Source of the DNA: Unio delphinus
Taxonomy: Eukaryota > Mollusca > Bivalvia > Unionida > Unionidae
Assembly: GCA_029339505.1 (NCBI GenBank)
Contig: JAQISU010001239.1
Coordinates: 11,297,501-11,361,500, forward strand
Direction: 5' to 3'
Length of the DNA stretch: 64,000 nt
Part shown: positions 1 to 10,686 of the stretch, piece by piece
How positions within the stretch are numbered: position 1 is the first letter of the stretch
Layout of the letters: each line of letters begins with the position of its first letter
Notes under the pieces: generated by a model
The model's database searches: none
What the model saw: only the letters and a program-made list of their open reading frames with translations
Told to the model about the DNA's origin: nothing
Made by a program: the position numbers and the translations under genes

Positions 1-74
1 CATGTAAAAACACAATACCATATAAACACTGTAGCAGTAAAGAATAAAAAGCATGTATGTGTGTGATTAGGATT

Positions 75-378
75 TTTTCACGTAGCTTTAACAATTTTCA
101 GTCATATCACTATTTCTGCAGTGCGGCAGTTTAGAGTGATTTCTAGCACTGGGGTATCATGTTGTAGACATCTAGACATGATGTTCCACCCAGTCACATT
201 ATCCTGACACCAGGTCAACCAGTCCTATCACTATGTTTCTAATGATAAGAGTCAAGCGAGGCAGCTGTGAGTACCATTTTTGTAAGTCTTTGGTATGACA
301 TGTCCGGGGTTCAAACCCATGACCTCCCGCTTCCAAGGTGGATGCTCTAACCACTAGGCCATCAGAGCAGTCCGAAAA
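75..378 (-). repeat. tRNA-derived SINE
   Basis: On the minus strand the element opens with a tRNA-like head. An A box (TGGCCTAGTGGTTAGAGC) lies at 344-361 and a B box (GGTTTGAACCCC) at about 306-318. Both are internal RNA polymerase III promoter boxes. The body that follows (to about 75) carries the phrases GACTGGTTGACCTGGTGTCA and AATGTGACTGGGTGG, which I recognise from SINEs of molluscs. I cannot form a full tRNA cloverleaf with a clean anticodon arm, so this is not called a tRNA gene. The 3' (left) limit is approximate and no target duplication was established. Confidence 0.75.
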
Positions 379-1933
379 ATCAAAAGCATATAAAGAAATA
401 ATTGCATCTTAAAAATTCAATAGCAATAAAAAACACTATGTTATATAAAGACAAAAGCATGTTAAGATTCTAGCAGTAAAGACAAGAGCATATTAAGTCT
501 ATCTGCATTTAAAGAATCAGTAACATATTAAGACAATGGTAAGTAAAGATTATAGCAGAAAAGACACAATAGCACATAAAGACTCAATGACAGTAAAGAC
601 ACAGAAGCATGTAAAGACTCAGTAGCAGTTGCTACACAATATCATGTAAAGACTCAAGAACAATAAAGATACAATGGCATATAAAGACATATTAGCATGT
701 AAAGATTATAGGTTTAAAAACAAAAGCATGTAAAGCTCAGTAGCAGTAAAGACAATATCAAATAAAGACACATTTGCAGTAAAGACACAATAGTATGTAA
801 GGACTATTGCAGTAAAGACACATTAATGTGTAAAGACATATTAGCATGTACAGACAATATCATGTAAAGATACAATAGCAGTAAAGACACAATAGCAGTA
901 AAGACACAAAAGCAACTAAATAATCAATAGCATATAAATGCTCATTAGCAAGTAAAGACTGATACAATAGCAGTAAAGACACAATAGCATGTAAGGACTA
1001 TTTTTAAAGATATAATATCAGTAAAAACACAAGAGCACATAAATAATAATTCATATAAAGCATCAGTAGCAGTAATGTTTATATTAGTAACTACATAGTA
1101 GCATTTAAGGATACATAAACAGTAAAGATACAAAAGCAGTCAAGATACAATAGCAGTAAAGACTCAAGCATATGTAAAGAATCAAAAGCATATAACGACA
1201 TAACAGCAGTAAAGACTCATTAACATTAAAGACAATAGCATTTAAAGACTAAAGACTAGCAGTAAAGATGTAATAGTATGTAATGTGAACACACAAAAGC
1301 AGTAAATGCTTAATAGCAGTAAAAACATTAAAGCATGTAAATAATCAATAGCATATAAAGACTCAATAGCAGTAAAGGCAATATCATGTAAAGACTAGCA
1401 GTAACTACAGAATAGCATGTAAGGACTCAATAGTAGTAAAGAGACATTAGCATGTAAAACTTTAGCAGTAGAGACACAATAGCATATAAAGACTCAATAG
1501 AATTTAAGACCATAGCATGTAAAGACTATATCAGCAACAACACAATAGCATGTAAAGACTAAGGAGCTGGAAAGACTCAATATCATGTAATTAATCATAG
1601 CATATAAAGACACAACAGCAGTCAAGACAATAGCATCTAAAGACTATAGCAGTAAAGACACCAGTGTAAAAACACAATAGCAGTACATATTCAATAGTTG
1701 TCAAGACATTTTAATGTGTATATAATAAATAGCTTATAAAGAATCAATAGAAGTAAAGGCAATATGTAAGAACGTAACAGCATGTAAAGACTCAATAATA
1801 GTAAACACAATAGAATGTAAAGACTATAGCAGTAAAGACACATTGGCATGTAAAGACAGTATATTAATAAAGACACAGTAGCACTAAAGATTTAATAGCA
1901 TGTAAAGATGTAATAGTATGTAAGGATTTAACA
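379..1933. repeat. degenerate satellite, ~17/35-bp unit
   Basis: A long array of imperfect units alternates 'agcagtaaagacacaat' with 'agcatgtaaagactcaat', giving a 17-18 bp monomer and a loosely kept dimer. Copies have drifted with many small indels. No coding signal is seen; short ORFs here are translations of the repeat. The same monomer resumes at 2943 after the embedded LINE piece. Confidence 0.85.
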
Positions 1934-1934
1934 A

Positions 1935-2942
1935 CATGGGTTGGTGCTTGATGTTGAGGCCTTCCTGCATTCCCTGGTGTTGGCGATTTTGTTCTGCAGA
2001 CATCTTGGTTTTGCACCCATTACTAACAGCTGCATACCAGCCAAGTCTATCCTTGGTGCAGGACTTGAGGTTTTTTACAGATATTGAGAAGCATCTCTGG
2101 CTGTCCTTCATGGAGTCTTCGAATCTTTTCTTCAAGCGACCAATTTTTCTGTGTTGGCTAGATAGAGCTCTATACAAAATCTCACATGTCATTCGAGACT
2201 TCCTCATATGGATGACATGACTTGTCCACTGGAGTTTTGCTCTCATGACCATTGCTTCGATATTGGTTAAGCCTGTTCTATCCAGCACTTCTAGGTTTGT
2301 CACTGTCTTGCCATCTGGTGGAAGCACTCAGGCTGCTTGTTGTGCTTCTTGTATGTTTTCCAGGTCTCAAATCCATATAGAAGGCTTGTTAAGACAATTG
2401 TTTTATATATCTTAATCTTGGTGGACAGTTTGATATTCCTGTGACTCAATATGCGAGAGCAGCTACGTTTTTGTGATTGACTGGCACTGGTGATGTGTGC
2501 TGTTATCTCTTTGTCTAGCAGTCCATCAGAAGATATGATGCTTCAAGGGTACTTAAAGTACCTAGACAGCTTTCAGCTGGATGTCTTTGATAGACACAAT
2601 AGTATAAGGTTTCAATCATTGCATCTTTGAATTCCTGTGGCATGTTCTCCTCAAATGCTAATCAGGATGCTGTGCAGTGCCTCAAATACCTTATAGGGCC
2701 AGCTGTTTTGAAGTGTTAACAGGAATTCCATCTGCACCTGGTGCCTTGCCAGAGCTTGTCATTTTGAGACTTAGACTTCTTCCGTGGTAATGGGCAGGTC
2801 CAGGTTGGAGATTCTTGGCATCGGGACAGTTGCATTTAATGCTGTCGAGTCTATGGTGGAGGACATGTTCAGTAGGTTGGAAAAGTGTTTCTTCCACCTT
2901 TCTGTGATACTCTCTTTGTCCTTGAGCTCATTTTGTCCTACT
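1935..2942 (-). pseudogene. non-LTR retrotransposon fragment, internally deleted
   Basis: Read on the minus strand, 2930 to 2700 gives degraded text typical of the start of a LINE reverse transcriptase (RWxxHFSNLLN-like, then GKAPGADGIP near 2735), with frame changes. From about 2550 to 2340 it gives the post-RT segment (ISSDGLLDKEI, then LSTKIKIYKTIVLTSLLYG). From 2327 to about 1940 it gives the C-terminal part (L-x-R-T-G-L, QWTSHVIHM, KKRFEDSMK, D-R-x-x-W). The catalytic RT core that should lie between GADGIP and the post-RT segment is missing. Several stops and frameshifts are present. The piece also stops short of a normal LINE 3' end and both edges meet the same satellite. It is dead sequence; the clade was not assigned. 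Confidence 0.8.
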
Positions 2943-3215
2943 CAATAGTGGTATAGACACAATAGATTTTAAAGATTCAGTAGCATGTAAAGACTTAATA
3001 GAGGTAAAGACACAATAGATTTTAAAGATTCAATAGCATGTAAAGACTTCATAGCAGTAAAGACACAATAGATTTTAAAGATTCAATAGCATGTAAAGAC
3101 TTAATAGAGGTAAAGACACAATAGATTTTAAAGATTCAATAGCATGTAAAGACTTCATAGCAGTAAAGACACAATAGATTTTAAAGATTCAATAGCATAT
3201 AAAGATTCAACAGAA
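2943..3215. repeat. 53-bp tandem repeat, ~5 copies
   Basis: The units are about 53 bp long, each with AATAGATTTTAAAGATTCAA, then AGCATGTAAAGACTT, then AGTAAAGACACA. They recur near 2964, 3017, 3070, 3123 and 3177. This is a tidier higher-order form of the satellite to the left of the LINE fragment. The last unit grades at 3215-3250 into the 39-bp array. Confidence 0.85.
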
Positions 3216-4557
3216 TGTAAAGACACAAGTCATTTAAGCTCTGCAGACACATCTTGTGATGACACAAGTCATTTAAGCTTTGTAGACACAGCTTATGATG
3301 ACACAAAGTTGTTTAAGCTTTTTAGACACATCTTATGATGACACAAGTCATTTAAGCTTCGTAGACACATCTTATGATGACACAAGTCATTTAAGCTTTG
3401 TAGACACATCTTGTGATGATACAAGTCATTTAAGCTTTGTAGACACATCTTCTGATGACACAAGTCATTTAAGCTTTGTAGACACATCTTCTGATGACAC
3501 AAGTCATTTAAGCTTTGTAGACACATCTTATGATGACACAAGTCATTTAAGCTTTGTAGACACATCTTATGATGACACAAGTCATTTAAGCTTTGTAGAC
3601 ACATCTTATGATGACACAAGTCATTTAAGCTTTGTAGACACATCTTGTGATGACACAAGTCATTTAAGCTTTGTAGACACATCTTGTGATGACACAAGTC
3701 ATTTAAGCTTTGTAGACACATCTTGTGATGACACAAGTCATTTAAGCTTTGTAGACACATCTTATGATGACACAAGTCATTTAAGCTTTGTAGACACATC
3801 ATATGATGACACAAGTCATTTAAGTTTTGTAGACACATCTTGTGATGACACAAGTCATTTAAGCTTTGTAGACACATCTTGTGATGACACAAGTCATTTA
3901 AGCTTTGTAGACACATCTTGTGATGACACAAGTCATTTAAGCTTTGTAGACACATCTTGTGATGACACAAGTCATTTAAGCTTTGTAGACACATCTTGTG
4001 ATGACACAAGTCATTTAAGCTTTGTAGACACATCTTGTGATGACACAAGTCATTTAAGCTTTGTAGACACATCTTGTGATGACACAAGTCATTTAAGCTT
4101 TGTAGACACATCTTGTGATGACACAAGTCATTTAAGCTTTGTAGACACATCTTGTGATGACACAAGTCATTTAAGCTTTGTAGACACATCTTCTGATGAC
4201 ACAAGTCATTTAAGCTTTGTAGACACATCTTCTGATGACACAAGTCATTTAAGCTTTGTAGACACATCTTATGATGACACAAGTCATTTAAGCTTTGTAG
4301 ACACATCTTGTGATGACACAAGTCATTTAAGCTTTGTAGACACATCTTATGATGACACAAGTCATTTAAGCTTTGTAGACACATCTTATGATGACACAAG
4401 TCATTTAAGCTTTGTAAACACATCATATGATGACACAAGTCATTTAAGCTTTGTAGACACATCTTGTGATGACACAAGTCATTTAAGCTTGGTAGACACA
4501 TCTTGTGATGACACAAGTCATTTAAGCTTTGTAGACACATCTTATGATAATACAAGT
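3216..4557. repeat. 39-bp minisatellite, ~33 copies
   Basis: Near-perfect 39-bp units contain GATGACACAAGTCATTTAAG and a HindIII-type AAGCTT, followed by TTGTAGACACATCTT. Because 39 is a multiple of three and the unit lacks stops, both strands stay open for more than 420 codons (13-residue periodic translation). One position varies as TAT/TGT/TCT (Tyr/Cys/Ser) in blocks, including nine TGT copies in a row from 3840. There is no plausible start context, splice link or non-repeat coding sequence, so I treat it as noncoding. Confidence 0.95.
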
Positions 4558-5148
4558 ACAGCAATAACATATAGCCACTAATCCATCCTGTGAACTGTTG
4601 CTATCCACGTGCCAGTAAACGGTGGCTGACAATAAGTTTTCTGTATATATCATGTAAGACTAACTACTGAAGTGCTTCACTGCAGTTCATTGTGCATTAC
4701 CTTGTCACAATAAACAATGGATGCACATTTTCATACCCCCCCCCCCCTTTCAACATTCATCAAAACACTAAAAATATAATTTCATTATGCAACCATTTAG
4801 ATTTAAGAGTAAACTCAGATACTGAGAAAATTATTTTTGTTCTTCAATAGATATAATTGAAGGATGTTAAAGGTTTTACTTTTATCTTTTTTTATATATC
4901 TTTTACATAATTGAATATCTTTACTTTATAACATTATTCAGTCTTTACTACTTTTTCATCTTTTTGGTTCTTTTTTTCAATTCTTATGTTTTACATAATT
5001 GAATATCTTTACATATAACATTATTCAGTCTTTACTACTTTTTCATCCTTTTGGTTCTTATTTTCAATTCTTATGTTCCAGTTTTAGAAGAAGCACAGTA
5101 TAATGGTAGTGTCATGACATTAAACTCCACAACTACTTTATATACTCT
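4558..5148. other. unassigned DNA with poly-C run and 78-bp duplication
   Basis: No coding exon was recognised. A 12-base C run lies at 4736-4747. A segment starting TTTTACATAATTGAATATC at 4911 is repeated once at 4989 (78-bp period), ending near 5075. Confidence 0.6.
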
Positions 5149-5345
5149 CTTGTAAGTCAAGCCCAGCTACAAATTGCCCATACCCAGATCTGCCTTTACA
5201 TAATGTGTTAGCAAATCTTAGTCTATGCAGTTTGTTTGTACTAATCAGTAAAACTAATGACATAGACCCTGAGATGCCAGCATATTATGCAATGGCAGAT
5301 CAGGGTCTGTCTTGTTTGCAGTTGGATTTGACTTAGAAGCAAGCA
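5149..5345. repeat. foldback/MITE-like repeat, copy A
   Basis: The left arm (CTTGTAAGTCAAGCCCAGCT) is the imperfect reverse complement of the right arm (GTTGGATTTGACTTAGAAGC). Between them lie CAGATCTG and the 'tagaccctgag...cagatcagggtctg' core. The same family is seen near 10062, 30355 and 54650. No transposase is encoded. Confidence 0.6.
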
Positions 5346-5879
5346 TATACATAATTTTGGTGACTTCACTATTTTGCTTTGTTGTATTTTAGCATATAGT
5401 GTGGTTCCATTGGACATATAATACACAGAGCCACAATTTCTCGTCCAAATAATTATGTATGAAAAAAACAAAACTATTTGTAATTAAATGACACTTTTGC
5501 ATGGTAAAAAATTGGTATCTTTAGACTAAATGATATGATTGTGGAATTAACATGATATTCAGTTTAAATCAGTTTCCCTTTGCTGTCATCTTCCATGTTA
5601 TTAAGAAAGTCCAAGGATTCCTTAAACTATTCAGTTTTTGAGTGAAGTAATTGAGAGTATTTGTACACTTCAAAATATAAATTTTTATTTTTATATAGAT
5701 ATTAATATGTAACTCTTAAAGAACAAATTACACTGAAATATATGAGAATTTATTAATAGCTGTAAAAAATTAATCCATTGTTTTATGTTTACTCTACTTA
5801 AAAACTTGTTATTGTAATTGTAATAAAACAATTAAAAGTTTCTATAATTTAAATTAAATTATGTTTGAAAGTAATTGAC

Positions 5880-6495
5880 CAATTTTGATGTGTAATAGCT
5901 ATTGACCACAGGTTTGTGTATAAAAAAGTAATTGACCAATTAACTGGATGTATAAAAATAATTGACCCCTGGTATGGATGTATAAAATGTATTTGACCCT
6001 AGGTCTGTTTTTATAAAAGTAATTGACTCTTTATCTGGATGTATACAAGTAATTGACCCCTTATTTTGATGTATAAAGTACATGACCCATGACTTGGATG
6101 TAAGAAAATATTTTACCCCAGGTCTGTTTGTTTAAAAATAATTGTACTCTGTTCTAGTTGCATGAAAATATTTGAACCCTGGTCAGTATGTGTGAAAATA
6201 TTAAGTACCTGGTCAGTATGTGTGAAAATATTTGATCACTGGTCTGGATGTATGAAAATAATTGACCTCTGATCTAGATGTATGAAAATATTTGTTCCCT
6301 GGTCTAGATGTATGAAAATATTTGTTCCCTGGTCTAGATGTATGAAAATATTTGATCACTGGTCTGGATGTATGAAAATAATTGACCTCTGGTCTAGATG
6401 TATGAAAATATTTGATCCCTGGTCTAGATGTATGAAAATATATGACCCCTGGTCGGGATGTATGAAAATATTTGATCCTTGGTCTGGATGTATGA
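5880..6495. repeat. 30-bp minisatellite, ~20 copies
   Basis: The 30-bp unit is built around TGTATGAAAATATTTGA followed by CCCTGGTCTAGA. Copies are regular at 6180-6490 and increasingly degenerate to the left, where AATTGACC replaces the central part. The 30-bp period keeps both strands open for about 100 codons; I do not regard this as coding. Confidence 0.9.
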
Positions 6496-7016
6496 AAGAG
6501 ATAATAGCATATGCAGTTAACCATATTAGGCAAGAAATTAATATGATCTTTTATGACAGATGGTCTCTTGGTAGAGGTCATCATATATAACAAAGTTGAT
6601 CCATGCATGAAGAATATAGTTTTAAATTATAGGTGGTCTTTACATCAGGTGCTGTTGCAGGTTGGGTTTTACTGTATATACACATTTGAATGGCTGTTTC
6701 CTTTTCTCTTTTTTGACAAGATAATATCTAGATTGAATTCATTTCATTCTGTTGAAGGAAAAAGATATATTTTATGCCTACTTTAATCTCTCAATTCAGA
6801 AAGGCGATCCTTTTGCTTTGATAAAAGGTTCATAACTTTGGGATTTTTAAAGTCACAACTTGTAGCAAATATAAAATTCTCAAACATTAGTGAACAGCAA
6901 TTCAAGTTATTGATTCAAGAGATAATGAAAGAGAGTTTATTAAGCAAGAATCAGCAATTTTGTGTGGCATCAATTTTGTGTGGCGTCAGTGACCATTATA
7001 TAGTTTTTATTTTCAG
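6496..7016. other. no feature recognised (upstream of first visible exon)
   Basis: This AT-rich stretch ends in a usable 3' splice site (tttattttcag before 7017). I looked for a first exon with a start codon and signal peptide and could not support one. Confidence 0.5.
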
Positions 7017-7212
7017 GATGAGTTTGAGTCCAGAATAAAGCTGCCAAGCAAAGGACATTTTCAACCATTGATAGGATGTTTTTATGCCTACTGGGCCCCA
7101 CAAGCCTTTAACTACTTGTCCATGTTTAAGAAGAGTGTAGAGGAGTTTAATGACCTTGGGGCTGACCTTGAATTTGCTCTTTTTGATCTCACAGAGGATC
7201 TTTCTAAAACAC
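7017..7212 (+). CDS. exon 1 (first visible), thioredoxin-like fold 1
   Basis: The exon follows a pyrimidine-rich AG and ends at GTAAGA. It opens with D-E-F-E-S-R-I-K, the usual lead-in to a thioredoxin domain, then a beta-strand (P-L-I-G-C-F-Y-A-Y-W) and A-P-Q-A-F in place of the Cys-Gly-x-Cys active site. A helix (FKKSVEEF) and the next strand (LEFALFDLTED) follow. With no redox cysteines it is probably a structural or client-binding domain. It reads in phase 0 from its first base and ends in phase 1. There is no Met start, so at least one upstream exon is expected. Confidence 0.8.
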
Positions 7213-8573
7213 GTAAGATATCAGACGTCTCTAAATTCAGTCATATTATCTTTTGCGCTATTAAAGATTTTAATTTTAATTATAAGTGTACTCGTGAAAT
7301 ATGCTTTTAGGGATGATCACTGCAGTTCAACCCAAATAATAAAAAAAGCTTCTCTAGAATGTTTTTTCATAACCCTGAGTGTGTAGATTCTAATAAAGAA
7401 ATCAATGGTTACCGTGCATTTTGCTACATTCGCTCAGCAAAATATTTCTTCTAAGATGCAGATAATGAAGTGGAAAGCCATCAGAAATATTGTCACATTA
7501 TTTTATTATGTGTGTTTAAAATTCTACTAAATTTTCACTTGTAAAAGAAAGTTGGTTGCTAAATGAATTTTCCACTATATTACTTTTTCCTTAGCTCACA
7601 CAGTAATGTAAAGCAGGAAGATGTTAGAGATAATGTAAAGCAGGTAGAATTTTTTCCCTTTTATTTTAGTTGTGATATTACTGTAATTATTATGTTACAA
7701 TGGCATCGATTTTCTCCCATAGCCCTTAGTTCTTTACTTCAAGTAAATGATGTCATCCTAGTGCCATAGTTATTATTAGATCATCTCAGGTTGCATTTTA
7801 AAATGAATTTATCACCAGTACAATTCCTGATGTCATCCATTGTTTGAACAATATTTTATTTTTCTGAACTACTTGCACATCAAAATGTGCATTTAAGCCT
7901 TCAGCAGTATTATTGTATGGAGTTATCTCTCTGATTACCCATCATCCTATCTTTGGTTTCTGCAGCATGACTATGTTTATCTTTTGGTAGATTTCAACCA
8001 GGCTTGGTATTCAGCTTTATACTTAAGACTCAAAGAATGAATTTGTTTTTCAGCACACCACAGCATCATTTACAGTTACATTATTTACTCTGATTGCTTA
8101 TCATCCAGACTTTGGCCTCCACATCATAACTATATTAAGCTTTGTTAGATGTCAACCAAATTTGGTATGCAACCATATATTGATGAGACCTTGAAAGAGT
8201 AAGTAATCTGCAGTGTGATTTAGAAGAGTTATGGCCCCTGATTGCCCATCCTCAAAACTTTGCATTTCACTAGCAAACCATTTTTTACTGAACAAGAACT
8301 ATCATACATATGCATGTTGATGAGACCCTGATAGAGTTTGATTTCAGGCATTTCACAGCTTTATAAAGTTATAGCCCCAGAATTTCCATCTCCAAACTTT
8401 GGTTTTCCTACTGAATTTTGTTCTGATTAAGGCCAAGCAATTTTTTTTAATGTATTTTGCCCTGCATCCTGTGCTGATAGCTATAGTTCTGTCTTGTACT
8501 CTTGTTATGGCCACTTATTTTGATATTCTACTACAAAATTCTTCTCTGTATTTGTTTTTAATTTAATTCACAG
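7213..8573. other. intron 1 with degenerate ~140-bp dispersed repeat
   Basis: No gene is seen. From about 7920 to 8430 a phrase like 'GTTATGGCCCCTGATTGCCCATC...AACTTTG' followed by 'TGATGAGACC...' recurs near 7925, 8085, 8228 and 8365, an old degenerate tandem. A relative occurs at 23150-23480. Confidence 0.5.
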
Positions 8574-8639
8574 TTGTTAACAGAAAACTGAACTCCAGAT
8601 ATACACACAAGGTGCCATTTACTGTTCTCTTTTACCAAG
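8574..8639 (+). CDS. exon 2, thioredoxin-like fold 1 (cis-Pro loop)
   Basis: A 66-base exon between CACAG and GTAAGT. Joined to exon 1 (phase 1) it gives LVNRKLNSRYTHKVPFTVLF. K-V-P-F-T-V-L-F-Y is the cis-proline loop plus beta-strand of a thioredoxin fold, which supports the junction. Confidence 0.85.
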
Positions 8640-10531
8640 GTAAGTATGCTGTAGCTGCATCTATTTTATATTCTCAATATTTTTTACAGGGGAAATCAAT
8701 AAATTAATTCATGGCTCTTATCCACAGATGTCTCTATAAGAAAAAAACCTTCAGCCTCCAAAATGAAAGACAATCCAGTACGATTGCAGACCTGTGGGTA
8801 CCAAATCATTATGATTAGACACAGAACCTTAAATCAAAACTCCTGCCTAGAATTAACCAAAACAATTAGAATCCTTTCTCACAAAGTATCATTCTTGTGT
8901 ACTGAAAAAAACTGGACAATGATATACCTGAAAAGGTCAGTTAATTAAGTTCACTCATATTCGTAAGACAAAAAAAACCTAATGATATAGTCCTCAATTT
9001 TACTTTGTCATTCATAAATAAAAAGAAGAAGTGGTGATTTAAACCAAAGAAACAAAAACAGTTGCAACCATTTTTTAAAATATATACTCGAAACCAGACT
9101 ACAAAGTTTATACCTGTATATAGGTCAGTGAAAATTATCATGTACGCAGGACACTAACTTGAACTGCTGTGCCTTTCTTTGATGAGATGTGTTGCAATTA
9201 ATGTTTAGCATCATTATTGTGAAAAATGCTCCTGTGGTCGTAGTAGTTTCTGCAATATGATCACATGAGGTAATGTGTTGAAAGACAATAGTATCAGGGT
9301 GAAAGATAGAGTTATTCCCCAACACTGTTCTACATTGGAAAATATGATCAATCACGTGTATGAATGTGAGGAAACTGTTTATCCATTATAGTGTTAGATA
9401 AGTTTGTACGCAATCTGATTGATACTTCTGCCATCAATGCATGTCCTTCTTGGATGTGAAAAGCTCATGCACTAAATGATATAAATTACAGCAAGTGTTG
9501 CAGGAGTTCATTTCACTAGATCATTTTAACTACACCTCCTGCAATGCAACCTTTGGACTTACATAATAATAAGAAAACTGGCTGTTGAAGAAATAAACCA
9601 GCTTTTGGTGGATAAGCAAAATAATAACCATGTTTGATGGCAGGATAGTAACTCCAGCTCTTGATGACACAGATTTATACCATAGAGTCATCTCATTTGA
9701 ACCTGGGCCACATATTTTACACCAGGGTTGGATTTTCCTCTCATAACATCATACATGGGGAAGATTATATTTGTCCATAGATTCTTTACAAAGCAATATT
9801 TAAAAATGGACGAAGAGAAAGAAGATGTGACAACTTCCAGATAAATTTGATTGAAAAGTGTGGTGATGTACCTCAAGGACAGATATCTGAAACAGTACAA
9901 ATAAGTAAACTGTTCCAAACATAATTTTATTTCAGTGAAAAATGTGATGGCAGACGAAATACCAGTTGCAATTCCATTGTTTAATGTATATACCTAGTTT
10001 GCCTATATATTAAGGGCACTTATACAGGACAAAACATTATGGCTCCTTGTGCACACTTTAAGTCATGTGACCTGCAAACAACTTAGACCCTGATCTGTCA
10101 TCAAATAATGAACCAGAGATAAGGATCTATGTTGTGCATTCTACTGATTACTCCCAACAAATTGTGTAGACCCAGTTATGCTAGCACATGATGCAGTAAT
10201 AGATTTGGGTCTGTGCAGCTTGCATTTTGGATATGACTTATATGAGAGTAGGTAAAGTATATAAAAAAACAAAGGAAAATTAATTATGAATGAAAACCAA
10301 TTATGATTTATAAGACTGATGATATGTGGATAATCAAAAAGGTACAAAAATGATAGACCATACAGTAGCTCTATGTTTTGACACAGTAGTAAGTACAGTT
10401 AACAAAGTTGATTAGTATACACACCTCCCAAATTTAGTTGCAGTACTTTACATTTGTTTGCTCTCAGATGCAGAGCAAGGGCAGTTCAGCATTTTATGCA
10501 AATCTTATCAGATGTTTGTATTCTTTTTTAG
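8640..10531. other. intron 2
   Basis: The intron holds foldback copy B (10062-10255). I considered a decayed transposon relic at 8690-9920, where several 60-76 codon ORFs cluster on both strands, but recognised no family. Nothing else is supported. Confidence 0.4.
10062..10255. repeat. foldback/MITE-like repeat, copy B
   Basis: The element starts AAGTCATGTGACCTGCAAAC and ends near GGATATGACTTATATGAG; these arms are imperfect inverted copies. The core carries TTAGACCCTGATCTG and GATTTGGGTCTGTGCAG, as in copies A, C and D. Confidence 0.55.
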
Positions 10532-10686
10532 ACAAAAATGGGCAGATTGTACCAGAACCATTAAAAGAGGACAGACCAACACCATGGTTTCTGAACAAGC
10601 TGTTAAATGATGTAGGACTTGGGCTGATGGACAAAAATGGACAACAGATTGACTATTTGCCTTGGGGAACTCTTTCTGTTTTCGAG
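10532..10686 (+). CDS. exon 3, end of fold 1 and following segment
   Basis: The acceptor is TTCTTTTTTAG and the donor is GAG|GTAAAA. Phase 1 from exon 2 is completed by AC to give D-K-N-G-Q, the turn expected after the last thioredoxin strand. The exon continues PEPLKEDRPTPWFLNKLLND, probably a terminal helix, and ends in phase 0. Reading from an earlier AG (near 10467) hits a stop, so the acceptor at 10531 is preferred. Confidence 0.8.

Noticed and set aside
300..378. tRNA gene on the minus strand
   Set aside because: A and B boxes are present, but the acceptor stem and anticodon arm do not pair cleanly, and a SINE body follows.
3293..4581. Long ORFs (over 420 codons) on both strands as a repetitive protein gene
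   Set aside because: They are pure translations of a 39-bp tandem repeat with no stop in several frames; no start context, signal peptide, splice link or unique flank supports coding.
8690..9920. Degraded DNA transposon coding region in intron 2
   Set aside because: Several 60-76 codon ORFs cluster here, but I found no motif of any transposase family in either strand.
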